Numbered from the stretch's first letter, positions 7,991-16,373 are shown. The stretch is DNA of 46,616 nt from Actinomycetes bacterium (GCA_021803215.1 JAJZLV010000052.1:1-46616); one strand, 5' to 3'. The notes: a model not told the origin generated them from the sequence alone. Program-made: numbers and translations.

Positions 7991-9061
7991 CTAGGGGCCG
8001 CTGAGCTCGAACTCGAGGGCGTCGCGGAAGACCCCTTCTTCCAGCAAGCGAGGCTTCGCGGTGCCGGCCACGACGACGAAGTCGTGGTGCAGTCGGACGA
8101 GGCGCATGCCATGGCTCAGGTAGAAGCCGATGGCTCGGAGGTTCTCGTCGGTCGTCGTCAGCCAGAGCCGCTTGTGCAGCTGCCCGGCGAGCGCCGCGGC
8201 CGCCTCGAGCAGCCGGCCTCCCACTCCCGCTCGCTCGACGAGGCTTTGCAGCAGCACGACCTCGAGCCCCTCGCCGTCGACTCGATAGGCCAAGACGCCG
8301 AGCGGGCTGCCCGCCGACTCGGCGACGTAGCCCGGCAGGTCTCGGGGATCGTGGGAGCCGGAGGTGCTCACAAGAGGCAACCCCCACTCGGTCTCGACCA
8401 GCTCGGAGTACCAGTCGCGGTCGCTCGCGGCGTCGAGCGGACGGACTTCGAAGGACCGCTTCGTCCAGTCGAACTGCTCGAGTTCGAAGCCGAGCTCTCT
8501 TAGCAGCTGGCGGAGGAGCGAGAGCGAGAGACCGATGACGTTGGCCGGCTCGCCGTCGATCCCGGCGAGGAAGGGGGCGGCCCGGCCCTCGATGCTGAAC
8601 CCGCCCGCCAAGAGCTCCGCCTCGCCGCTTTGCAGGTAAGCCTCGAGCTCGCCAGGGCTCGGTCGGTCGAAGCGGACCGTGGTTCCGACACTTCTCTCGG
8701 CGGTTCTGCCGGTCCTGCCGTCTATGAGGAAGTGGCCGGTCCAAAGCGTTGCCTCCCGACCGGCGAGACGCTCCCAGAGGGCGGCCGCCTGCGCCCGCGA
8801 CTTCGGCTTGCCGTAGGGCCGGCCCTCGAACTCGAGGAGCGAGTCACAGCCGAGCACGATCTCTCTCGGGAGCCGCCTTTCGACCTGGCGCGCCTTTCGC
8901 TCCGCCAGAAGAGCCACGGCGCTGCTCGTCGTCAGATGCTCGAAGCGCTCGTCGACCCGGCTCGGGACGACGCGATGGACGATACAGGCGCCGCTCAGGA
9001 GCCGATGGCGGCCGGAGGACGAAGAAGCGAGCACGAGGTGGAGCAGGCGACCGTCTCTCAC
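7991..9061 (-). CDS. Maf-like nucleotide pyrophosphatase fused to GNAT acetyltransferase
   Basis: 356 residues with two domains. Residues about 6-195 are Maf/YhdE-like house-cleaning nucleotide pyrophosphatase: LASSSSGRHRLL at the N-terminus, the catalytic Asp in VLGCDSLL, a GKPKS turn and the C-terminal VIGLSLSLLRQLL helix. Residues about 203-345 form a GNAT N-acetyltransferase domain beginning FEVRPLD, with acetyl-CoA loop VERAGVGGRLLEAA and the ENLRAIGFYLSHGM segment. Maf proteins normally end near residue 200. The frame is continuous across the junction, so this looks like a true fusion, not a misread stop. The acetyl acceptor is unknown. It lies 99 bases downstream of the molybdenum hydroxylase on the same strand. 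Confidence 0.85.
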   Translation of the reverse strand: MRDGRLLHLVLASSSSGRHRLLSGACIVHRVVPSRVDERFEHLTTSSAVALLAERKARQVERRLPREIVLGCDSLLEFEGRPYGKPKSRAQAAALWERLAGREATLWTGHFLIDGRTGRTAERSVGTTVRFDRPSPGELEAYLQSGEAELLAGGFSIEGRAAPFLAGIDGEPANVIGLSLSLLRQLLRELGFELEQFDWTKRSFEVRPLDAASDRDWYSELVETEWGLPLVSTSGSHDPRDLPGYVAESAGSPLGVLAYRVDGEGLEVVLLQSLVERAGVGGRLLEAAAALAGQLHKRLWLTTTDENLRAIGFYLSHGMRLVRLHHDFVVVAGTAKPRLLEEGVFRDALEFELSGP

Positions 9062-9160
9062 AGCCCAAGCACCTCCGATGAGCGCCCCGGCGGACCGAAG
9101 CCGGCGACAGCCGGACCGGGCCCTCCCAGCCGGGGCGGTCCCCGTCCCTCTCCGCCGCCC

Positions 9161-11734
9161 TCAGCCAACCTGTTCCCTGAAGGCGGGGAGCAGCGGTAGC
9201 GAGCGGAGGCGTATCCCGGTGGCGGAGAAGACGGCGTTCGCGACGGCCGGTGCCACGGCCACGAGCGGGGTCTCACCCGCTCCGGCCGAGGGCTCGCCCG
9301 GCCGGTCGAGGAGCTCGACCGAGATGGAGGGCATGTCGGTGAAGCGCGGCACCCGGTACTGAGCGAGGTGCCGCGTCTCCTGCCGGCCGTCCTCGAGCCG
9401 TATCTCTTCGAAGAGGGCGCCACCGAGCGCCATGACGGTGGCCCCTTCCACCTGGTTCACCACCGTATCCGGGTTGACGACCCGGCCGCAGTCGTAGGCG
9501 GTCATCATGCGCGAGACGCGAAAGCCCTGACGATCCGGGGCGATCTCGGCACAGGTGACGACCCGCCCTCCCTTCTCGAGACCGAGCGCCACACCGACCC
9601 CTCGCTCGCCGCCTTGCCGCTCGCCGTGCCAGCCGAAGCGGTCGAGCGCCAGCTGCAAGAGCTCGCGCAGGCGGACATCGTCGAGCAGGCGGAGGCGGAA
9701 AGAGGCGGGGTCCTCGCCGGCCAAGGCGGCCAGCTCGTCGATGGCCGACTCGCGGGCGAAGTGGTTGGCGGTGGCCGCCAGCGCCCGGTACGACCCCTGG
9801 CGCAGCGGAGAGCGGGCTGGCTGGAAGGAGAGGCGCCGGCTCTCGGCCCGGTAGGGGAAGGACATGCCGGCAGGGCCGGCGTTTGTGTCGGTCAGCTCGA
9901 AGCCCACCAGCCGCCCCTCCTCGTCGAGGCCGGCCCGCACGTCCACCAGGGCGGCCGGGCGGAGGTAGCCGGCCGCGAACTCCTCTTCGCGGCTCCAGTG
10001 GACGAGGACGGGCCGCCCGGCAGCCCGAGAGAGGCGGGCCGCTTCCGTCGCGACATCTGCCCCGTGCTTTCCCCCGAAGGCACCCCCGGTCGGAGCGACT
10101 ACGACCCGGACATCGGCCTCCTCCATAGAAAGGGCGGATGCGAGCAGGCCCCGGGTGCGAAACGGTGTCTGGGTGCCGACCACCACCGTCAGCCGCCCCC
10201 CTTCGAAGCTGGCGAGCGCGGCTCGCGTCTCGAGTGGCACATGGGCGATGTAGGCGGTCGTGTAGGTGCCGGCGATCGCCGTTCGCGCCCGCGAGAGGCC
10301 GGCTTCGAGGTCCCCCTCCCGGTCCTCGAAGGCCCCTTCGAAGCCCTCGCGGGCGGCTGGATGGCTCCGCAGGTACGAGCCGAGGTCGCCGAAGCGATCT
10401 CCGGCCGGCTCGAACTCGGGAGAAAGGGCGCGAGCCGCCTTGAGCGCCGTCCCCAGGTCGTCGGCCACGACCCCGGCGAAACCGTCCTCCTCGACCAGCT
10501 GCACCCCCTTCAAGCGGGAGATCGCCTCTCTGTCGAGGCTGGCCAGCCGGTCGCCGGCCATCGGCGGGTGGAGCACCAGACCGAAACCCATCTGGTCGAC
10601 TCTCAGGTCGGAGACGAAGCGTCGCCGCCCCTCGAAGGCCTCAGAGCGATAGGGCCGGAGGTCGGCCTCGGCCAGCCGCCTCGAGGAGGAGACGAGCTCC
10701 TGAGCGGGACCGACGACCTCGACATCTCTGGCATTGGCGGCGAGAATCTCGTAGCCGATCGTCTCGCTGTCGGTCCGGACGGCGCCGTCGCTCGCCTGGA
10801 GCGCCCTCGGCGGGAGTCCGAGGCGGTCGGCGGCTTTGCTCACGAGCCGGCAGCGGAGCCCGGCTGCCACCTGACGGAGCGCCTCTCCGGCGTCCGGCAT
10901 GGAGCGGCTGCCGAAGGTTCCCATGTCATAGGGGCAAAGGTCGGTGTCTCCGAGGACGACCCGTACCCGGACCGGGTCGATGGAGAGCTCTTCGGCCACG
11001 AGGCGGCGGAAGGCCGTCGTGTTGTCCTGGCCAACGTCCACCTTGCCGGTGAAGGCTGTCACCTCGCCCGAAGGCGAGAGGTGGATCCATGCCCCGCTCC
11101 TCCCGGCGAAGCTGGCCTCGAGCTCCGGAGAGCTGGTCGCGATGATGCCCTCCCCGAGCAGCTCGAACCACTGCCTTTCGGCTGGGTCGGTGAGGTCGAA
11201 GGGACGGTGAGGGCGCCAGCCCCAGGAGGGTCCAGGGGCCGGCACGCCCTCGCCATCCTCCCGGCGGGTGCCGGCCGCCTCGACTATCCCCTTGGTGATG
11301 CGCTGGTAGCAGCCGCAGCGACAGATGTTCGGGGCCATCCACTCGCGCACCTCGGCCTCATCCGGGCGAGGGTTGCTCTCGAGCAGGGCGATGGCCCGCA
11401 GCACCATGCCGGGACTGCAGTAGCCGCACTGGGAGGCCCCGGCGGCGGCGAGCGAGGCCTTGAGCCTGGCGGCCGTCTCGGAGACGGCGCCTTCGACGGT
11501 CGTGATCTCCCGGCCAAAGACGTCCTCCATCGTCATCTGGCAGGAGAGGACAGGACTGCCGTCGGCGAGCACGGTACAGGCGCCGCAGGCGCCCTCGCCG
11601 CAGCCGAGCTTCGGCCCGAAGAGCCCGAGCCCGCCCCTCAGGAAGGCCAGGAGCGGCAGCTCCCCAGCGGGGGCCGCGTGGCTCTCGCCGTTCACCCGCA
11701 GCGTCCGAATCGAGCCCTTCTCCTCGCCAGCCAA
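9161..11734 (-). CDS. Molybdenum hydroxylase with fused [2Fe-2S] domain (xanthine dehydrogenase/isoquinoline oxidoreductase family)
   Basis: Oxidises aldehydes or N-heterocycles by hydroxylation at a Mo-pterin site, passing electrons to two [2Fe-2S] clusters. The N-terminal domain has the plant-type motif CGEGACGAC and the second-cluster motifs CGYC and CRCGCY. The rest is the Mo subunit in the isoquinoline-oxidoreductase-type order: TAFTGKVDVGQDNTTAF first, the hammerhead domain in the middle (FVSDLRVDQMGFGLVLHPP), then Mo-binding parts with GGAFGGKHGAD and the active-site Glu in GAGETPLVAVAPA. No FAD subunit is present. I chose TTG at 11734 (857 residues), which has GGGAGGTGGG seven bases upstream. 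An ATG at 11833 (890 residues, closer weak site GAGGT) adds a non-conserved tail. mobA lies at 35.4 kb. Confidence 0.88.
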   Translation of the reverse strand: MAGEEKGSIRTLRVNGESHAAPAGELPLLAFLRGGLGLFGPKLGCGEGACGACTVLADGSPVLSCQMTMEDVFGREITTVEGAVSETAARLKASLAAAGASQCGYCSPGMVLRAIALLESNPRPDEAEVREWMAPNICRCGCYQRITKGIVEAAGTRREDGEGVPAPGPSWGWRPHRPFDLTDPAERQWFELLGEGIIATSSPELEASFAGRSGAWIHLSPSGEVTAFTGKVDVGQDNTTAFRRLVAEELSIDPVRVRVVLGDTDLCPYDMGTFGSRSMPDAGEALRQVAAGLRCRLVSKAADRLGLPPRALQASDGAVRTDSETIGYEILAANARDVEVVGPAQELVSSSRRLAEADLRPYRSEAFEGRRRFVSDLRVDQMGFGLVLHPPMAGDRLASLDREAISRLKGVQLVEEDGFAGVVADDLGTALKAARALSPEFEPAGDRFGDLGSYLRSHPAAREGFEGAFEDREGDLEAGLSRARTAIAGTYTTAYIAHVPLETRAALASFEGGRLTVVVGTQTPFRTRGLLASALSMEEADVRVVVAPTGGAFGGKHGADVATEAARLSRAAGRPVLVHWSREEEFAAGYLRPAALVDVRAGLDEEGRLVGFELTDTNAGPAGMSFPYRAESRRLSFQPARSPLRQGSYRALAATANHFARESAIDELAALAGEDPASFRLRLLDDVRLRELLQLALDRFGWHGERQGGERGVGVALGLEKGGRVVTCAEIAPDRQGFRVSRMMTAYDCGRVVNPDTVVNQVEGATVMALGGALFEEIRLEDGRQETRHLAQYRVPRFTDMPSISVELLDRPGEPSAGAGETPLVAVAPAVANAVFSATGIRLRSLPLLPAFREQVG

Positions 11735-11857
11735 CCTCGGCCCACCTCCCGTGCCGCTGTGGCGAGAGGTTAGGCGAGCCGGCGTGAACCACCGGCCTTC
11801 TGAGCGTTGCTGAGCGCGTAGCGAAAACGACATCGCTACCTCAGGGCGGCTCGGGCT

Positions 11858-12110
11858 TTCCCAACCCGGCTACGGGCTATCCGCGAGCTCCTCGGCTGGA
11901 TGCGCGCCTTCGACGAGGTCGCAGGGGTCGCCGTGGCGGGCACGGGCATCTACGGAGGAGGGCTCGCCCGCCACCTGACACCAGAGGGCCTCTTGGTCGT
12001 CGAGGTCAACAGGCCCAACCGCCGGGCCCGCCGGCGCCGAAACAGCCGGCAGGGCCGCCCCCGACCCAGAGGCGACAGTAGCGCCGAGGACCTGGCACCC
12101 AGCCTGTCGT
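11858..12110 (+). pseudogene. IS110-family transposase remnant
   Basis: Plus-strand translation reads RELLGWMRAFDEVAGVAVAG, then TGIYGGGLARHL and VVEVNRPNRRARRRR. This matches the first catalytic domain of IS110-type DEDD transposases, whose usual text is GVEGTGSYGAGLAR and VxEVNRPNRxxRRRxGKSD. After RRRR the reading shifts frame (DPEA can be read in the next frame) and similarity stops. A further one-base shift seems to precede it near 11865. Only about 80 of roughly 400 codons remain. Confidence 0.6.
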
Positions 12111-12219
12111 TTCAAAAGCGGCCTGAGAACGAAGGAGCCTCGGTCAGCCATGCCCGAACGAGACAGAATCACCCAGCTTGCTCAACAGTTGAAAGCCCCC
12201 GCAGCCCCGCTTCGCCAGC

Positions 12220-12543
12220 TCAGCTCTCACCCCCGTCGCGGAGCAGCTCCGGCCTCCTGGCCACCTCCGAGAGGGCGATCTCGAGGTCGAGTGCCAGCGA
12301 GACGAGTCTGGCGGCCTCGGCCGAGGCCTTGCTCGGAGAGCGAAGCTGACCGAGAGTGAGGCTGAACCAGGTCTCTCCGAGGAGGACGCGGTCGAAGTCG
12401 GCTGCGGCCAAAAGCTCCTGCAGGCGGTCTGACTCCGAGAGGCTCGGCTCGAGCTCGAGCCGGAGGGCAGTACCGATCAGGCGGCGCGGCTCCCTGTATG
12501 GCTCGGCCCCGTCGCTCACAAGCGCCGTCTCTCTCGCCATCAT
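12220..12543 (-). CDS. Conserved-looking hypothetical protein (107 aa)
   Basis: I do not recognise this protein. The ATG at 12543 (followed directly by a second ATG) has an excellent ribosome site GGAGGTGA seven bases upstream, which argues for a real gene. The longer frame starting at 12702 is then spurious. The product is acidic and helical (LELEPSLSESDRLQELL, LVSLALDLEIALSEVARRP), with no signal peptide or membrane segment. A perfect GGGCC-AAAA-GGCCC palindrome lies about 70 bases upstream, so it may belong to the dormancy-type regulon inferred here. Confidence 0.6.
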   Translation of the reverse strand: MMARETALVSDGAEPYREPRRLIGTALRLELEPSLSESDRLQELLAAADFDRVLLGETWFSLTLGQLRSPSKASAEAARLVSLALDLEIALSEVARRPELLRDGGES

Positions 12544-12588
12544 CGGGCTTTCACCTCCCCGGTCGCTCTTGTGGCTCTCGGGCAAGCA

Positions 12589-12606
12589 TTCCTTCCCCCG
12601 AAGGAA
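12589..12606. repeat. Inverted repeat TTCCTTC-N4-GAAGGAA
   Basis: Perfect seven-base inverted repeat with a CCCC spacer, between the 107-aa gene start and the GGGCC-type palindrome. It may be a second operator or an mRNA hairpin in the leader of the 107-aa gene. Confidence 0.5.
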
Positions 12607-12613
12607 AGCGGCA

Positions 12614-12627
12614 GGGCCAAAAGGCCC
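12614..12627. promoter_or_regulatory. Candidate DosR/DevR-type box 1 (GGGCCAAAAGGCCC)
   Basis: Perfect 5-4-5 palindrome with TTCGGGCC on one strand. It resembles the mycobacterial DosR box (TTSGGGACT-WWAGTCCCSAA) in geometry and in the G-run, differing at the fourth half-site base. It lies between two divergent genes, about 70 bases upstream of the 107-aa gene. Confidence 0.5.
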
Positions 12628-12695
12628 GAAGCTCGGTGGGTGGCGGGTCTGGCTGCCGTTCGGCCCCAGCGGCGAGCCCCGCTCGGGCCGACCAT

Positions 12696-12709
12696 TGGCC
12701 AAAGAGCCC
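12696..12709. promoter_or_regulatory. Candidate DosR/DevR-type box 2 (TGGCCAAAGAGCCC)
   Basis: Matches box 1 at 11 of 14 positions by eye and lies 82 bases from it, about 40 bases upstream of the ATG of the USP pseudogene. Paired boxes at divergent promoters are common in DosR regulons. Confidence 0.4.
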
Positions 12710-12748
12710 GGCAGCGGGCCCGTCTCGCTGGCTGGCTAGGAGGAGAAG

Positions 12749-13198
12749 ATGGATGGAGGAAGAAGCGGGCCCGGTTGAGTGGTGGTGGGTGTGGACGACT
12801 CGGAGCATGGGCGGCACGCCCTGGCGGTTGCCGCCGCCATCGCCGAGCAGCAGGGCTGGGAGCTTCGCATCGTGCACGGCTGACACATCGCCTATCCCGC
12901 GGCGCCGTTCATGATCCCGCCGGTCGAGATCGAGGCAGCCGGCCAGGCCGCCGCCGAGGCTGTGGTGTCCCGGCTCGAGCTCGACATCCTCGGCGGCTCG
13001 CCCGGCCTCGATGTGACGAGGAGGATCGAGGCCGGCCCGCCCGCCGAGCTCTTGGTGGAGGAGGCCAAGGGGGCCGAGCTGCTCGTCGTCGGAAGTCGCG
13101 GGAGAGGAGGCCTCTTGAGCCTCACGCTGGGCTCGGTGTCAAGCGCCTGTGTCCACCATGCCCGCTGTCCGGTTCTCGTGCTTCGTCGCCGGCAGTGA
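12749..13198 (+). pseudogene. Universal stress protein, interrupted by two in-frame TGA codons
   Basis: One uninterrupted reading frame of 149 sense positions, the usual USP length, carries two TGA codons. It starts at ATG 12749 behind AGGAGGAGAAG. TGA at 12776-12778 precedes VVVGVDDSEHG, the N-terminal USP strand, where Arg (CGA) is typical. TGA at 12881-12883 falls in IVHG-stop-HIAYPAAPF, where Trp (TGG) is typical. The C-terminal ATP-binding motif GSRGRGGLLSLTLGSVS and HHARCPVLVL are intact. Each stop is explained by one transition. TGA is a normal stop and TGG the normal Trp codon in neighbouring genes, so recoding is unlikely. An ATG at 12911 could yield a 95-residue C-terminal fragment. 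Confidence 0.8.
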
Positions 13199-13224
13199 GC
13201 CGCCCGCCGGGCGCGGCGGCTCCG

Positions 13225-13375
13225 TTCGATCCTCCCGACGGAGGCACGCGCCGGTGTCCACGGCGATGACCGCCACCTCCTCGTTGCAGGCAAGCTGGGT
13301 CAGCCGGTCGCGCAGCTCGGCGGTCAGAAGGCCCGAGATGTGATGGCGGAGCCTCTTGCCCCTCCTGGCAGGTAA
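13225..13375 (-). pseudogene. TnpB-related transposase fragment
   Basis: Minus-strand translation contains HHISGLLTAELRDRLTQLA then EEVAVIAVD, after which a one-base insertion breaks the frame (the shifted frame reads DPAR). This resembles the C-terminal region of IS200/IS605 accessory TnpB-related proteins, which read AELRDRLxxMAxxxGVAVIAVDPAYTSRWG. Only about 45 codons survive. The remaining bases up to the MFS gene (13376-13554) show nothing I can support. Confidence 0.5.
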
Positions 13376-13554
13376 CGGGCGGTTGCCTGTTTCCCCCTTT
13401 ACCCTCGGTCGGGGCCGGGCGAAGGGCGTCCTCGGAGCCGGCCGCGACAGCGAAGGTGCCTCCGGCCCCTCCTCGTCGAAGCTGTGCCTTCGAGCTTCCG
13501 ACTCCGAGGCCCGCATGCAAAGGCCTGGCCGATGGAGAGGTCTTGGCCTCTTTG

Positions 13555-15426
13555 TCACCGGTGGGGCTCTTCCACCTCGCTGGTGGTCTCGGACCAGCTG
13601 CGAGGTGGGCTCGCCCTGTTGGGGAGGAGGAAGACGATGACGAGGGCGGCTATCGCCACCACGACGGCTGCCACGGAGACCGCCAGGTCGTAGCCGCTCA
13701 GGAAAGCCTCCCTGGCGAGGGCTGCCAGAGCGGCTCCGAGGCTCCCGCCGATCCTGGCCGCCACTGCGATCGCCCCGCCGAGCGAGCCCTTCACGAGGCT
13801 CGCCACGGCGACCGGCGCTTTGTGGGCCACGAGGACGGGGCCGATGCGGGCGGCGTAGCGCCCGTTCAAGAGCGAGCCGAGCACCCCGACGCCGAGCGCG
13901 CCGCCGGTCTGGAGCGCCGCTCCGTTGGTGGCCGAGCCGATGCCGGTCTGGCTCGGGGGCAGGCTCCCCATCACCGAGTCGGTGCAAGGGGCGAAGGAGA
14001 GCCCGGCCCCGGCTCCGATGAGGAGGAAGCCCGGGAGCGACTCGCCGTAGCCCCCGGCGGCCGTCGTGCTCGAGAGAAGGGCGAGTCCGCCCGCGATGAG
14101 CACCATCCCGGTGAAGACGACCGGCTTTGTGCCCAAGCGTCGGGTGAAAAGGGTCGAGAGCGGGGCCAGCACTATGAGGGTGCCGGCGACCGGGAAGATG
14201 CGAAGCCCGGCTTCGAGGGGGGTGAAGCCGAGGCTGAACTGCAGGTACTGGGTGAAGAGGAAGAGCCCGCCCATGAGGGCGAACATGACGAGGCCCATGG
14301 CGGCCATGGCGACGGAAAAGCGCCGGGAGGAGAAGAACGAGAGCTTGAGCATCGGGTGTGTGGAACGCCTCTCGTGCAGGCCGAACAGGCTGAGCAGGAC
14401 GATGCCGCCGGCAAGGGCCGCCAGCACGATTGGCGATGACCAGCTCCGGCCCGGCGCCTCGATGATGGCGAACAGGAGAGCCGCCATCCCGATGGTCGAG
14501 AGGAGCGCTCCGAGAGGGTCGGGTCGGCTGGCGGTCTCGTCGCGGGAGTTCGGGATGACGATCCAGGCGGCCGCGATGCCGACGGCGGCTATCGGGACGT
14601 TGACTAGGAGGACCGAACCCCACCAGTAGTGGGCGAGCAGCCAGCCCCCGACGACCGGCCCGATCGCGACCCCGAGGCCGGTCGTGCCCGACCACAGTCC
14701 GATCGCCCGGGCCCGGTCGGCCGGCTCGGTGAAGATGCTTGTGAGGAGCGAGAGCGTCGAGGGCATGATCGCTGCCCCGCCGATGCCCATGGCGCCCCGC
14801 GTGGCGATGAGCATGGCGGGCGAGGTGGCGAAGGCCGAGGCGCACGAGCCCGCCCCGAAGACGGTGAGCCCGGCGAGGAGGATCCACTTTCGCCCGAGTC
14901 TGTCGCCGAGAGACCCGAGCACTAGGAGCAGCCCGGCGAAGACGGTCGTGTATGAGTCGACGATCCACTGCAGCTCGGAGGAGGAGGCCTTCAAGTCCCG
15001 GGCGATGACAGGGAGGGCGACGTTGAGGATCGTGCTGTCGAGGCTGACGATGAGAAGCGAGATGCACAAGATGGCGAGGGCGCCCAAGCGCAGCTCGTGG
15101 CTCGGGCGGCCGGGCGCCTTCAGGCCACCCTCCGGGCGCCGCCCCGGCTCGAGCCCGACACCTGCCTCGTCCGAGATGGGCGAGGCCCTCTTTTCAGCCA
15201 CCGTCTCTCGGAACGAGCCGGCGCTCCCGGTGAGGGCCGCGACGAGCCGGTCGGCGAGCGACACGGGCTCTGTCTCCCGAGGTGCCGGCGAGCATCTCTC
15301 CGAGCCTCGGAGCTCGTCTCCGGCTCCTTCGGGTGGGCTTTGATGCTCGATCGGCCCCGGGGCTGTCACGGGGAGCTGCCCGCGGCGGCAGGCCGGCGGC
15401 TGGCCGCGGCTGGATGGCGCCGCCAA
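13555..15426 (-). CDS. MFS transporter, DHA2 family (EmrB/QacA type)
   Basis: Proton-driven multidrug or metabolite exporter with about 14 membrane segments. Motif D1 reads LDSTILNVALPVIARDL in the first helix, motif A is GSLGDRLGRK between helices 2 and 3, and motif C is GLGVAIGPVVGGWL. The last predicted helix ends AALVIVFLLPNR. The full frame gives 623 residues with an unusual tail of about 108 non-conserved residues before the first helix, so the true start is probably downstream of 15426 (several GTG candidates, none with a strong ribosome site). A separate minus-strand ATG at 15676 in another frame has a good ribosome site and overlaps this tail, which adds to the doubt. Confidence 0.88.
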   Translation of the reverse strand: MAAPSSRGQPPACRRGQLPVTAPGPIEHQSPPEGAGDELRGSERCSPAPRETEPVSLADRLVAALTGSAGSFRETVAEKRASPISDEAGVGLEPGRRPEGGLKAPGRPSHELRLGALAILCISLLIVSLDSTILNVALPVIARDLKASSSELQWIVDSYTTVFAGLLLVLGSLGDRLGRKWILLAGLTVFGAGSCASAFATSPAMLIATRGAMGIGGAAIMPSTLSLLTSIFTEPADRARAIGLWSGTTGLGVAIGPVVGGWLLAHYWWGSVLLVNVPIAAVGIAAAWIVIPNSRDETASRPDPLGALLSTIGMAALLFAIIEAPGRSWSSPIVLAALAGGIVLLSLFGLHERRSTHPMLKLSFFSSRRFSVAMAAMGLVMFALMGGLFLFTQYLQFSLGFTPLEAGLRIFPVAGTLIVLAPLSTLFTRRLGTKPVVFTGMVLIAGGLALLSSTTAAGGYGESLPGFLLIGAGAGLSFAPCTDSVMGSLPPSQTGIGSATNGAALQTGGALGVGVLGSLLNGRYAARIGPVLVAHKAPVAVASLVKGSLGGAIAVAARIGGSLGAALAALAREAFLSGYDLAVSVAAVVVAIAALVIVFLLPNRASPPRSWSETTSEVEEPHR

Positions 15427-15838
15427 GGCTCATGGAGGAGCCGGTGGCGGCAGCTTCTCGTTCAAAGGGGCGAGCCCCGCCGCCTCCAGACCGAGCGGGC
15501 CTCATCCTGCCTCCGTCGCCTTGGTGGACTCCGGCTCGGGCAGAGCCCTGCCACCTGCGGCGGGTGGCTCTTGGCTCTTCTCCCGGCCCGACCGGCGGAC
15601 GGGAGGCGTGGACCGACAGAGCCCGGCCGGTCTTTTTTCGGGTGGCTTCTGCTCTCTCGAGGGCGGGCTCGCCCATCGCGCACCTCCTCTCGAGAATCAT
15701 CGAGGCAAGGGCCCGTCTCCGCTAGGGGCGAAATCCCTTCCTGCCCCGGCCGCCGGCCACCCTCGGCGAGACAACCTCTTGCTTTCCAGCTCCCGGATCG
15801 CTTTGCTGGTAGGGAGGGTTCGGACAGAAGGTCGCAGC
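15427..15838. other. Intergenic interval with terminator-like hairpin and an orphan ribosome site
   Basis: No gene is firmly supported. On the minus strand ATG 15676 (MGEPALERAEATRKK) has AGAGGAGGTG six bases upstream, but the 160-residue frame behind it is Arg/Pro/Gly-rich and unrecognised, and it runs into the MFS gene. It may be the start of a decayed gene. A perfect GGGCG-GGCT-CGCCC palindrome lies near 15661-15674. Confidence 0.3.
15611..15638 (+). terminator. Terminator-like hairpin followed by T6
   Basis: GACCG (15611-15615) can pair with CGGTC (15628-15632), followed directly by six T residues (15633-15638). No plus-strand gene ends just before it, so it may be a relic or coincidence. 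Confidence 0.25.
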
Positions 15839-16258
15839 ATGTTCTACAAGAAGCCCCGTCCAAGCAAGAAAGAGTTGCGGCGCTTCACCTCGCAGGCCGA
15901 GAGCTACCTGCGGGGAAGCTACCTCGAGATCGGCGCCGAACGGGCAGAAGCCGTCCCCACCTGGTGCTGGGTGAACGCTCTCGCCCATGGCACGCTGGCG
16001 GACCTGGAACAGATCTGCCGGGGCAGCGCCGAGGAGACCGGGCTCGGCCCGGAGCTCTCTTGGAGGGCGGCCCGCCGCCAGCTCTGCTCGGAGCTGCTTG
16101 CCCTGGCAGCCGGCAGCGAACAAGCCCTGCGGCACGTGCAACTGGAGGTGCTCGTTCCGTTCGAGTCGCGGCTCATGAAAGACGAGGGGGCCGTCTTGAA
16201 GACCCCTTCGGAGCTCATCTCCCGCATCCGGGCCCTCCTCGCCTCGAGCTCGAGCTGA
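15839..16258 (+). CDS. Hypothetical protein (139 aa)
   Basis: Unrecognised soluble protein beginning MFYKKPRPSKKELRRF. I chose ATG 15839, which has GAAGG about seven bases upstream; the frame extends further 5' but that part is Pro/Gly-rich shadow. The product looks all-helical and contains a YLRGSYLEIGAERAEAVPTW segment, a Trp/Cys-containing middle (TWCWVNALAHG) and a Leu-rich C-terminus. It ends 115 bases before the DevS-like kinase on the same strand, so it may be cotranscribed with it. Confidence 0.65.
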   Translation: MFYKKPRPSKKELRRFTSQAESYLRGSYLEIGAERAEAVPTWCWVNALAHGTLADLEQICRGSAEETGLGPELSWRAARRQLCSELLALAAGSEQALRHVQLEVLVPFESRLMKDEGAVLKTPSELISRIRALLASSSS

Positions 16259-16373
16259 GGCTTGGCGAGACTGGCACATGCCGGCCTCCTGTTAGCCTCG
16301 CTGTGAGAAGAAGCGCTCCTGGGCTGGGGCTGGCCTGAGACCGCCGAAGTCGCCAACGCAGGAGGACGGGGCG

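Noticed and set aside
9368-11773. 801-codon plus-strand frame
   Set aside because: It is the antisense shadow of the molybdenum hydroxylase; composition is biased and no motif is seen.
12749-13198. TGA recoding (selenocysteine or a changed genetic code) to explain the in-frame stops
   Set aside because: TGA ends many intact genes in this window and TGG encodes Trp. The expected residues are Arg and Trp, not Cys, and no SECIS-like element was recognised.
15194-15676. A 160-residue minus-strand gene with a good ribosome site
   Set aside because: The translation is Arg/Pro/Gly-rich and unrecognised, and it runs into the MFS gene; kept only as a note on the interval.
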